From a virus: a DNA stretch of 21,681 nt. Below are positions 8,270 through 15,211 of the stretch, one piece after another (position 1 is the stretch's first letter; each line of letters starts with the position of its first letter). The notes below the pieces were generated by a model, which saw nothing but the letters and a program-made list of their open reading frames with translations, did not search any database and had not been told where the DNA came from. A program made the translations under genes and the position numbers. The stretch lies in IMG/VR virus record IMGVR_UViG_3300020051_000106, positions 1 through 21,681 of that record. One strand, 5' to 3'.

Positions 8270-8761
8270 ATGGCAGAAGTATTAGAATTTAACGATATGT
8301 TCTACACCAATTTCGAACCAAAGATGAAGAATCGTTTCATCATGGCAATCGATGGTATTCAATCATATCTTATCAAGGCAGCTAACAGACCTTCAATTCA
8401 ATTTGAAAAGGTTACACTTGACCACATTAATGTTAAAAGACAGTTAAAAGGTAAAGGTGAATGGCAAGATATCGAAATTACATTATTTGACCCAATCGTA
8501 CCGAGTGGAGCACAACAAGTAATGGAATGGGTAAGATTATCTCATGAATCAATCACAGGTCGTGATGGATATGCAGATTTCTACAAAAAGGATGTTGATA
8601 TCTTTATGTTAGGACCAGTTGGTGATAAAATTGAAAATTGGAAACTTAAAGGAGCATTCATCCAATCCGCAAACTTCGGTTCGTTGGAATGGGCAAGTGC
8701 AACTGATGTTGCTGAAATTACTCTAACATTATCGTATGATTACGCAATTTTAGAATACTAA
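8270..8761 (+). CDS. Tail tube protein (T4 gp19-like)
   Basis: This 163-residue protein, the length of T4 gp19, should polymerise into the inner tail tube. NRFIMAIDGIQSYLIKAANRP near residues 22-42 and VKRQLKGKGEWQDIEITLFD near 55-74 match the typical tube pattern. The end SLEWASATDVAEITLTLSYDYA is the standard closing beta-strand motif of these proteins. It lies directly after the sheath gene and is followed by a strong terminator, so sheath and tube can form a separate high-expression unit. Confidence 0.95.
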   Translation: MAEVLEFNDMFYTNFEPKMKNRFIMAIDGIQSYLIKAANRPSIQFEKVTLDHINVKRQLKGKGEWQDIEITLFDPIVPSGAQQVMEWVRLSHESITGRDGYADFYKKDVDIFMLGPVGDKIENWKLKGAFIQSANFGSLEWASATDVAEITLTLSYDYAILEY

Positions 8762-8786
8762 TACAATACTCCATTTTACTATACAG

Positions 8787-8820
8787 AAAGAGTTCTCTTG
8801 TTGAGAACTCTTTTTTTTTT
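8787..8820 (+). terminator. Strong rho-independent terminator after the tube gene
   Basis: AAAGAGTTCTC and GAGAACTCTTT pair perfectly around the loop TTGTT and run into a tract of ten T. This 11-bp stem is the strongest terminator in the window. It separates the sheath/tube pair from the next gene, which has its own promoter motif. Confidence 0.9.
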
Positions 8821-8837
8821 CAACTTTTTTGAAATTA

Positions 8838-8847
8838 TATATTTATA
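8838..8847 (+). promoter_or_regulatory. Putative late promoter motif TATATTTATA
   Basis: This exact TATATTTATA lies 25 bases before the gp26/51-like gene and just after the tube terminator, where a new promoter is needed. No TTTG box is present at the -33 position. Confidence 0.55.
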
Positions 8848-8872
8848 TACAAACAAATTAAAATAAAAGTTT

Positions 8873-9640
8873 ATGGCAAATTTTGAATTTCCAACGGAAG
8901 TAATTGAACTTCCATCACAAGGAAAGGTTTATCCCGAAGGACACCCATTATCAAAGGGTACTGTGGAGATTAAGTATATGACCGCTAAGGAAGAAGATAT
9001 ACTTGCTTCACAAAATTTGATAAGAAGGGGGGTGGTACTTGATAAGTTATTCGAATCGGTGGTTGTAGAACCTGGTTTAGATATTGGTGATATATTCATT
9101 GGTGATAAAAACGCAATCTTATTAGCAACTCGTGTATTGGGATATGGTAAGGATTATCAAGTAGAAGTAAATGACCCATTCACACTTGAACCTCAGAAGG
9201 TAATAATTGATTTATCGGCTATTCAGATTAAAGAAATTGACTTTTCTAAATTAAATTCTAATAATCTATATGAGTTTGAACTACCTATATCTAAAAAGAT
9301 AGTAAAAGTAAAGTTGTTAACTCATAAAGATGAATTGGCTATAAATGCTGATATTCAAGCAATGAATCGTTTATCCAAAGGTAATGATTCTGTTTCTCAA
9401 GATGTATCAACTCGTTTACGTTATATGATTCAAGAGGTAGATGGTAACACAGAACGTGGATTTATTAACAAATGGGTTCAGAATAACCTATTAGCACGAG
9501 ATAGTAGAGCGATTAGAAACTTCGTGAAAGAAATTTCACCTGATTTGGATTTAAAATATGAATTCACATCAGATATAACTGGTGAGACGGAGGCACTTGA
9601 TATCCCATTTGGGATAGGGTTTTTTTACCCTTCCGAGTGA
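8873..9640 (+). CDS. T4 gp26/gp51-family baseplate or tail-assembly protein, short form
   Basis: The zero-frame product has 255 residues, the size of the T4 gp26 (208) and gp51 (249) family. Family features are the N-terminal IELPSQGKVYPEGHPL, the motif EIKYMTAKEEDILAS near residues 33-47, and the end DIPFGIGFFYPSE. In T4 these proteins act in baseplate hub assembly. Here the gene lies between the tube and tape-measure genes, where many phages keep tail-assembly chaperones. The ORF ends 12 bases after a run of seven T (9620-9626), and an open +1 frame with no start of its own continues to 9848. The gene therefore probably makes two products, short and frameshifted. No clear Shine-Dalgarno precedes the ATG. 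Confidence 0.85.
   Translation: MANFEFPTEVIELPSQGKVYPEGHPLSKGTVEIKYMTAKEEDILASQNLIRRGVVLDKLFESVVVEPGLDIGDIFIGDKNAILLATRVLGYGKDYQVEVNDPFTLEPQKVIIDLSAIQIKEIDFSKLNSNNLYEFELPISKKIVKVKLLTHKDELAINADIQAMNRLSKGNDSVSQDVSTRLRYMIQEVDGNTERGFINKWVQNNLLARDSRAIRNFVKEISPDLDLKYEFTSDITGETEALDIPFGIGFFYPSE
9617..9627 (+). promoter_or_regulatory. Candidate frameshift site GGG-TTT-TTT-TA
   Basis: In the zero frame the codons are GGG TTT TTT TAC CCT TCC GAG TGA. A Phe-tRNA on the second TTT can re-pair perfectly one base ahead (+1) or two bases back (-2) in the seven-T run. Both enter the open frame ending at 9848. RNA polymerase slippage on the same run would do likewise. Confidence 0.6.
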
Positions 9641-9848
9641 TTATAGTATTAAACTTCATTCTCAGATTTGGGAAATGGTTAACTATGGAAATGGTTTCAA
9701 TTGGACAGAAGTTTATACGATGCCAATCCATTGGAGAAAGTTTTATTTTAAAAAACTTTTAGATGCCAAGAAAAAGGAGAAGGAAGAATACGATAAAAGT
9801 AGTAAGAGTTCTAAATCAAAAGGACCTGGAGTAAGAGTGAGGAAGTAA
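9618..9848 (+). CDS. +1-frame extension of the gp26/51-like gene (likely reached by frameshift)
   Basis: This frame is open only after a TAG at 9615-9617, so it overlaps the upstream ORF for just 23 bases, which contain the seven-T run. Read from ACC at 9627 it adds 73 residues: TLPSDYSIKLHSQIWEMVNY, then NWTEVYTMPIHWRKFYFKKL, then a Lys/Ser-rich tail. It looks like a genuine protein: hydrophobic/aromatic pattern, helical segments and a basic end. No ATG with a ribosome site opens it; the first in-frame ATG (WEM) falls inside the conserved-looking part. A +1 or -2 slip on the T run would give a fusion of about 324 or 325 residues. A base error in the homopolymer would give the same picture and must be excluded. 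Confidence 0.75.
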   Translation, partial: GFFTLPSDYSIKLHSQIWEMVNYGNGFNWTEVYTMPIHWRKFYFKKLLDAKKKEKEEYDKSSKSSKSKGPGVRVRK

Positions 9849-9865
9849 ATTTCCTCACTTTTTTT
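9836..9865 (+). terminator. Terminator overlapping the end of the +1 extension
   Basis: AGTGAGGAA (9836-9844) pairs with TTCCTCACT (9851-9859), nine base pairs, followed by six more T. The loop holds the TAA stop (9846-9848) of the +1 frame. The terminator is placed for a gene ending at 9848, not at 9640. Confidence 0.85.
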
Positions 9866-9871
9866 GTGCTC

Positions 9872-9881
9872 TATATTTATA
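9872..9881 (+). promoter_or_regulatory. Putative late promoter motif TATATTTATA
   Basis: This exact TATATTTATA (as CTATATTTATA) lies 30 bases before the 72-aa gene and directly after the terminator at 9836-9865. It would start the long tape-measure and baseplate transcript. Confidence 0.55.
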
Positions 9882-9911
9882 GTAGTATAAAACTATAAAG
9901 GAAAATCCTAT

Positions 9912-10130
9912 ATGTCAAACGAAAAATTAAATGAAGGGTTATTTGGAGCTGCTAAGAAGTTCTCCGATGCATTTTTTGATGGATTGAAATCAAATGTAAC
10001 AAACACTGCATTAAATACTGCCAAAAAACGAGGATTCCCACCAAAACTTCAAAAACAATTGGATAAGGTGGATAAAGAATCTAAAGAATTGTTAAGACAA
10101 CTTGCTGATTATCAGGCAAAGAACAAATAA
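9912..10130 (+). CDS. Small basic helical protein before the tape measure
   Basis: The 72-residue protein is not recognised. It is Lys-rich and mostly helical: an N part NEGLFGAAKKFSDAFFDGLK with amphipathic character, and a C part KLQKQLDKVDKESKELLRQL with coiled-coil spacing. AAGGA lies about eleven bases before the ATG. It ends 12 bases before the tape-measure gene, whose Shine-Dalgarno follows its stop, so the two are co-transcribed. A partner or chaperone role toward the tape measure is only a guess from position. Confidence 0.65.
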   Translation: MSNEKLNEGLFGAAKKFSDAFFDGLKSNVTNTALNTAKKRGFPPKLQKQLDKVDKESKELLRQLADYQAKNK

Positions 10131-10142
10131 TAGGAGTCTAAA

Positions 10143-12821
10143 ATGGCAGATAGTAGATTAGAACAATTAAAAAAATTATCAGACCAGCAACAAAGGTACC
10201 AAAAATTACTTGAGATGCAGGAAAAATCTGGTAAGGATTATTCTGCCTCATTAGAAAAGCAATCAAAAAAGATAAAAGAACTTGCAAATACCTTAAAAAG
10301 TATTAATAGTTCTAATTCAAAATTTTTAGGTGAACAAGAAGTTGGTATAAGTTCTATCGGTTCTTCAATGCAGAGTTTAAAAGATGCTCAAAATAGTGTT
10401 TTAAGTACAACTTCATCATTGGGTACTTTAAATGAAGCACAAAGAGAAAGTATCTCATCCATTCTTTCCGATACAAGAGATTTGGCTTCATTGAACGCAG
10501 AAGATACAAATCAGATATTAGAAAAAAACGAATCACTTGAACAACAATTACAAGTTGCAAGTTCGTTATTTGGTGTAAATAGTCAAATAGTTGAAGAATT
10601 ACGTGCACAAGTACAAACTGGAAATCAGTTAGCTAAGTTAACCGAAGATGAACAGAGACAGTTAGAAAAACAACTTGCAGCATATAAAGGAATAAAAGAT
10701 GCAATTGGTGGTGTATTGAATACTGCTTCAGCACTTCTTAAAACCACAGGAGGTATCGTAGGTGGTTTAGTTATTGGAATGGGATATGTTACCGAAGCCC
10801 TTGGTAAAACTACTCGTGAAATGGGTGGTTTTTTAGGAGGACTTACTGGTGCAACATCACAAGTAACTTTATTAGGTACAATTTTCCCACAAGCACTTGA
10901 TTCAGCAAAAGGATTATCGAGTGAATTTGGTGGATTAAACGATTTATCTTTTCAAACCCAACTTAACACTAATCTCATGGCAACGAACATGGGTATTAGT
11001 GGACAAGAAGCCGCTGCCCTAACTGGTAACTTCGCTAGGTTGAATGGAGGTTCTATTCAAACGGCTCAAAACCTTGCAGCATCTACCAAAGAATTAGCAA
11101 AAGCAAACGGATTAATGCCATCTCAAGTAATGGCTGATGTAGCTGGTTCTGCACAGGCATTTGCTGAATATGGAAAACAAGGTGGTAAGAATATAGGTGA
11201 GGCCGCAGTTGCAGCTGGAAAACTTGGGGTGAATATGAGTACTCTTACTGGAGTAACTGATAACCTTTTGGATTTCGAATCATCTATAACAAAAGAATTG
11301 GAATTGGGTGCAATGTTAGGTAAGAATATCAACCTTAACAAAGCAAGACAATTAGCATATGAAGGACAAATTGGGGCATCTGTAAAAGAAGCTCTTAATC
11401 AAATGGGTGGTATTGAAGCTTTCAATAAAATGGATATTTTCCAAAAAAGACAAGCTGCAGCTGCATTAGGATTATCAACAGACCAACTTCAAAAGATGGC
11501 CAGTAACATGGATAAGTTGAATGATGATGGTACTATGCAACTATCTACATTTGATTCTATGACAGAATCTCTTACAACATTTGCAACTGGACCATTAGGT
11601 TCTACACTTAAAGGATTGGGTTCAGGTATAATAGCAGTTGGTCAAATGAACATGGGATTAAAATCATTTGGAACTTCTATATGGGGTATGGTTAAAGGAT
11701 TGGGTATGGGATTAAAAAAATTAGTTATGTACCCTATTCATTTAGCAAAAGCTGCTGCTATTAAAGTTGGTGGTATGATGGGAATTGGTGGTAGCGCTGT
11801 TGGTGGTGTTGGTAAAGTGGCAAGTAAGGCAACAGAAGTAGTTGGTGCTGGTGCTAACGCAGTTAAAGGTGCTGGTGTTGGGGTAAAGCTAACTTCTCTT
11901 GCTACTGGATTATCTGCTATGGGAACACCACAAGTTTTATTTGGTGCTGCTAACTTAATCCCAACTGGATTGGGATTCCTTACGGTATTACCTGGGTTAC
12001 CTGGTATGCTTGGAGTAGGAGCTCTTGGTACAAAGGCTGGTACTGGTTTAATGAATTTGGCAATAGGTTTAGGATTCATGGGTAATGGTACAATTACAGC
12101 TGGTGCTGGTAATTTAGCTCTTGCTGGATTAGCATTTACTTTAATGACTGCTGGTATAATAGGTATGGGTGCTATTGCACTACTTGGTCCTGCCATTGGA
12201 GTTGGATTAGGTGCAATTGCTGGAGGATTGGTTTCATTGGGTAATCCTGCTGTTGCTTTATTTGCTGCAATTGGTGTGGCTATTTTAGGTGGATTATCAC
12301 TTGCGCTTATGGGAGTTGGATACGCATTAGGATTAGCCGCTCCATTTATAGAAGCAATAGGGTCCGTTATCACAAGTGTATTCCAAGGTATTGCAACTGT
12401 AATACCTGTAGCTACCGCGAGTATAATTTCACTAATGGATAGTATTACTTTGGAGAAAGTAGGTGCTATTGCATTATTATCTCTGGCATTTATGGGACTG
12501 GCTTATTCATTGATGTTCTTAGGTTCTGCTGGGTTATTTGCTCTACCTACTTTGTTAGGTATTGCTGCCGCATCTGCTGGTATTGCACTTGTAGCAGAAT
12601 TATTTGGATTGGGTGGAAATGGTGAAAGTAGTGGAGAAGAAGCTGGTGGGTTAGAAGAAGGTTCATTATCAGAATACCAATCCCAAATGTTGGAAAATAT
12701 GAAACTATTGATAGCAGCAACTACAGCACCAAAAGAATTTATAATGGATGGACAAAAATTTGGTAGTTATATCACTAAACAACAAAAGAGAGATACTACT
12801 AATACTATCGTAAAGAAATAA
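10143..12821 (+). CDS. Tail tape measure protein (T4 gp29 counterpart)
   Basis: This 892-residue protein should fill the tail tube and set tail length. Residues 1-190 are Gln/Lys/Glu/Ser-rich coiled coil. A Gly-rich hydrophobic segment follows at about 190-240 (GGIVGGLVIGMGYVTEALGK). Residues about 240-480 are Ala-rich helical repeats. Residues about 600-830 form a long Gly/Ala/Leu-rich series of hydrophobic helices, as expected for segments that insert into the host membrane. The end EFIMDGQKFGSYI resembles the end of many T4-like tape measures. At the usual 0.15 nm per residue, 892 residues would span about 134 nm, longer than the 590-residue T4 gp29 implies. I see no cysteine. AGGAG precedes the ATG. 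Confidence 0.85.
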   Translation: MADSRLEQLKKLSDQQQRYQKLLEMQEKSGKDYSASLEKQSKKIKELANTLKSINSSNSKFLGEQEVGISSIGSSMQSLKDAQNSVLSTTSSLGTLNEAQRESISSILSDTRDLASLNAEDTNQILEKNESLEQQLQVASSLFGVNSQIVEELRAQVQTGNQLAKLTEDEQRQLEKQLAAYKGIKDAIGGVLNTASALLKTTGGIVGGLVIGMGYVTEALGKTTREMGGFLGGLTGATSQVTLLGTIFPQALDSAKGLSSEFGGLNDLSFQTQLNTNLMATNMGISGQEAAALTGNFARLNGGSIQTAQNLAASTKELAKANGLMPSQVMADVAGSAQAFAEYGKQGGKNIGEAAVAAGKLGVNMSTLTGVTDNLLDFESSITKELELGAMLGKNINLNKARQLAYEGQIGASVKEALNQMGGIEAFNKMDIFQKRQAAAALGLSTDQLQKMASNMDKLNDDGTMQLSTFDSMTESLTTFATGPLGSTLKGLGSGIIAVGQMNMGLKSFGTSIWGMVKGLGMGLKKLVMYPIHLAKAAAIKVGGMMGIGGSAVGGVGKVASKATEVVGAGANAVKGAGVGVKLTSLATGLSAMGTPQVLFGAANLIPTGLGFLTVLPGLPGMLGVGALGTKAGTGLMNLAIGLGFMGNGTITAGAGNLALAGLAFTLMTAGIIGMGAIALLGPAIGVGLGAIAGGLVSLGNPAVALFAAIGVAILGGLSLALMGVGYALGLAAPFIEAIGSVITSVFQGIATVIPVATASIISLMDSITLEKVGAIALLSLAFMGLAYSLMFLGSAGLFALPTLLGIAAASAGIALVAELFGLGGNGESSGEEAGGLEEGSLSEYQSQMLENMKLLIAATTAPKEFIMDGQKFGSYITKQQKRDTTNTIVKK

Positions 12822-12838
12822 AGTTAGGAATATAAAGA

Positions 12839-14902
12839 ATGGCAACATTACGAGACTTATTTAAAGGTTCACCACAAGACAAATCAGTTAAGGCTGATAA
12901 GGAAACCTTCATAGAACAAGAAACTTCAGGAATACGTGTTAAATCACTTGTGGAGTTGAACAATCCTCTTATCTATGGTAATGAGGCAGCTCGTATTTCC
13001 CTTCGTTCTACTCCTGATTTGGAGAAAATGAAAAACGGTACTGGTACTACCGCAGGTGATGGTGGATTGGTAGGTAGTAAAATCACAGAAGCTCGTGATT
13101 TTGTAAATGATGAATTAGGAATTCCAAAAGGATTGATTCCAAGTGAAGTTGTAAGTGAAATAATTGATAGTAAACCAAATAAAAAAGGTGAAGGTTCTAT
13201 AAATAATTCACAAACACCAATTACTAAAGATTTGTATGGACCAAATGGAAAAGAAGTTGGTAAGTTTTTAAAACAATCAGGTGGGGGTAACCCAACTACA
13301 ATTGGAAAGCAAGCATTAGGTAGTGGTATTTCTTTTGCAAAAGACAAATTAAGAGGTGCTCTATTTGGTGAAGGTCAAGAAGCCGGAACTTCTAATGGTG
13401 GTAAACAATATGCAGTAGAATATACAAGTAATGATAGAACATATAGTGATACTAATACATCTAAAAAATTATCTAAACAAGAGGATATTTTTGAAGATTT
13501 AAAAAAAGCCAATAATGGTAGAATGGACTTGACTCTTGTTTCACCTACATATGGTGTAGTTAGAGGACCTAATTTCAAGTATGGAACCCCAAAAGGTCAG
13601 TATGGTAAAACAAAATATGCATTCGGTTCAACTGAAGGTTCTTATGCTAATGGTGGTGGGGCTCGTGTTAATAACTCACCATTAGAAGAATATACTAAGG
13701 GTAAGGAAGCTGGTTTAATAGAAAATTATTATGGAATTGGTAAACAAGATACACTAAACAAATTAACTGTTAGTGATTTGGCCAAATACACCATAGATGA
13801 TGATGGAGTTGTTAAAGATGGTGAAACTGTAATAGGTAGAGATTTAATTCCATTTAATATTGGAAAACGAGGGGGAACTAAAATTCCATTTCGTGCAACC
13901 ATAACTGGTCTTACTGAAAATGTATCACCTTCGTGGAATGGTAATAAATTTTTAGGAAACCCATTTAATTTTTACACATATAGTGGAGTTGAGAGAAGTA
14001 CTTCTTTTAATTTTACAATTTTTTGTTTATCACCAGCTGAATTAACTTCAAATTGGGAAAAGATACAACAACTTACAAAGATGACATACCCATCTATAAA
14101 TTCTAACAACTTGGTAAATCCACCATTGATACAATTTAGATTGGGGGATATATATTATAATAAAGATGGGTTTATTGATTCATTGACATATACAATGCCA
14201 GATAATGGTACTTGGGAAACTGATGGAGATTTAGGATATCTACCAAAAATTATCGAAGTGGCAATCAGTATTAAGTTAGTAGAAACTCCTGCATCTATGT
14301 CAAATTTATATGGGTATAAATTATCAGAAGAGGCACTTAAAACTCAAAAAGAATTATTATCCGAAAAACAAACACAATTTGATGAAAATCAGAAAACATC
14401 AAATACTCCATCATATACTCCAAAAGCCGATACTGGACTTACTCCACGTGGGGTAAAAATAATAAAAACCGATATTAAACCAAAAGCATCTACTGATATG
14501 AGTGGACTATTGGGTAGAAGTGGTATTTCTCAGACTCCTGTACAAAAAGAATTGGGTATAGAACCTGCAATTACTTCGCAATCATCCGTATCCGATAAAT
14601 TAGGTGGTAAAACTCCAATTGAATCTATGAAAGATGAGTTGGCTAATAGTTCATTTACATCTGGACAATTATCTTCAAAACAAAGTTTCTTTTTAAAACA
14701 CAACGATGCGAAGGTAATTTCTAAAAAAGATGCAACTTCATTGGTTGACCCACGTGTAAAATGGAATTTAACAGGAGATAAGTTAGATGCATTTGAAGCT
14801 CCTGGATTATTATGTATGGTTGGTACTCATAAAGTATATAAACAAAAACAAGTTGAATTCCACTCTTCAAATGGAATACATAGTTGGAGTGTATATATTT
14901 AA
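12839..14902 (+). CDS. Baseplate tail-tube cap/initiator-like protein (T4 gp48/gp54 type), long form
   Basis: This 687-residue protein lies directly after the tape measure, where T4 has gp48 and gp54, which cap the hub and start tube growth. The recognisable part is residues about 345-500: IPFRATITGLTENVSPSWNG, NFYTYSGVERSTSFNFTIFC, LTKMTYPSINSNNLVNPPLI, then GYLPKIIEVAISIKLVETPA. This pattern is widespread in myophage baseplate tube-cap proteins. Before it stands a long, Gly/Ser/Asn/Lys-rich, low-complexity region (1-330), and after it a Thr/Ser/Lys-rich linker with a small C-terminal domain (DPRVKWNLTGDKLDAFEAPG). It is about twice the length of T4 gp48 (364) or gp54 (320). AGGA precedes the start. 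The assignment rests on motif style and gene order. Confidence 0.65.
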   Translation: MATLRDLFKGSPQDKSVKADKETFIEQETSGIRVKSLVELNNPLIYGNEAARISLRSTPDLEKMKNGTGTTAGDGGLVGSKITEARDFVNDELGIPKGLIPSEVVSEIIDSKPNKKGEGSINNSQTPITKDLYGPNGKEVGKFLKQSGGGNPTTIGKQALGSGISFAKDKLRGALFGEGQEAGTSNGGKQYAVEYTSNDRTYSDTNTSKKLSKQEDIFEDLKKANNGRMDLTLVSPTYGVVRGPNFKYGTPKGQYGKTKYAFGSTEGSYANGGGARVNNSPLEEYTKGKEAGLIENYYGIGKQDTLNKLTVSDLAKYTIDDDGVVKDGETVIGRDLIPFNIGKRGGTKIPFRATITGLTENVSPSWNGNKFLGNPFNFYTYSGVERSTSFNFTIFCLSPAELTSNWEKIQQLTKMTYPSINSNNLVNPPLIQFRLGDIYYNKDGFIDSLTYTMPDNGTWETDGDLGYLPKIIEVAISIKLVETPASMSNLYGYKLSEEALKTQKELLSEKQTQFDENQKTSNTPSYTPKADTGLTPRGVKIIKTDIKPKASTDMSGLLGRSGISQTPVQKELGIEPAITSQSSVSDKLGGKTPIESMKDELANSSFTSGQLSSKQSFFLKHNDAKVISKKDATSLVDPRVKWNLTGDKLDAFEAPGLLCMVGTHKVYKQKQVEFHSSNGIHSWSVYI

Positions 14903-14914
14903 TAAGGAAAAATT

Positions 14915-15208
14915 ATGGCAAATAGATATAATAGAATTGGTACAAGAAAATTAAACGATGGTAGAGTGGTATATCGTAGTAATAGGTATCCCAATATACC
15001 AAAGAGTAATGATGATATTTATGTAATAACTCAAGGTGGTGATAGATTGGATTCTCTTGCTAATGATTATTATAGTGATTCATCATTATGGTGGATTATT
15101 GCTTCTGCTAACAATATTCATGATGCTGCATTTGCAGTACCTGATGGAACTGAATTAAGAATACCATCAAATTATTTAAAAATAGTATCTGATTTTAATA
15201 AACAATAA
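14915..15208 (+). CDS. LysM-type baseplate wedge protein (T4 gp53-like)
   Basis: The 97-residue protein contains a LysM-like fold: YVITQGGDRLDSLANDYYSD, then SSLWWIIASANNI, then VPDGTELRIPSNY. Phages use this module in the T4 gp53 wedge protein and related baseplate proteins, where it binds other tail proteins rather than peptidoglycan. It is shorter than T4 gp53 (196 residues) and consists of little more than the module. AAGGA lies before the ATG. Its neighbours on both sides are baseplate-type genes, supporting a virion role. Confidence 0.8.
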   Translation: MANRYNRIGTRKLNDGRVVYRSNRYPNIPKSNDDIYVITQGGDRLDSLANDYYSDSSLWWIIASANNIHDAAFAVPDGTELRIPSNYLKIVSDFNKQ

Positions 15209-15211
15209 GTT

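Noticed and set aside
9675-9848. The +1 extension as an independent small gene from the in-frame ATG within WEM
   Set aside because: There is no ribosome site before that ATG, and coding-like sequence continues upstream of it to the seven-T run. Frameshift fusion explains more.
11738-12373. 211-codon minus-strand ORF rich in Pro and Ala
   Set aside because: It is the antisense of the Gly/Ala-rich hydrophobic part of the tape measure; GGT/GCT codons read backward give ACC/AGC and similar sense codons, so stops are rare. It has no protein-like domain pattern.
12973-13347. 124-codon minus-strand ORF
   Set aside because: It lies fully inside the tube-cap gene on the other strand, with no ribosome site and no recognisable protein.
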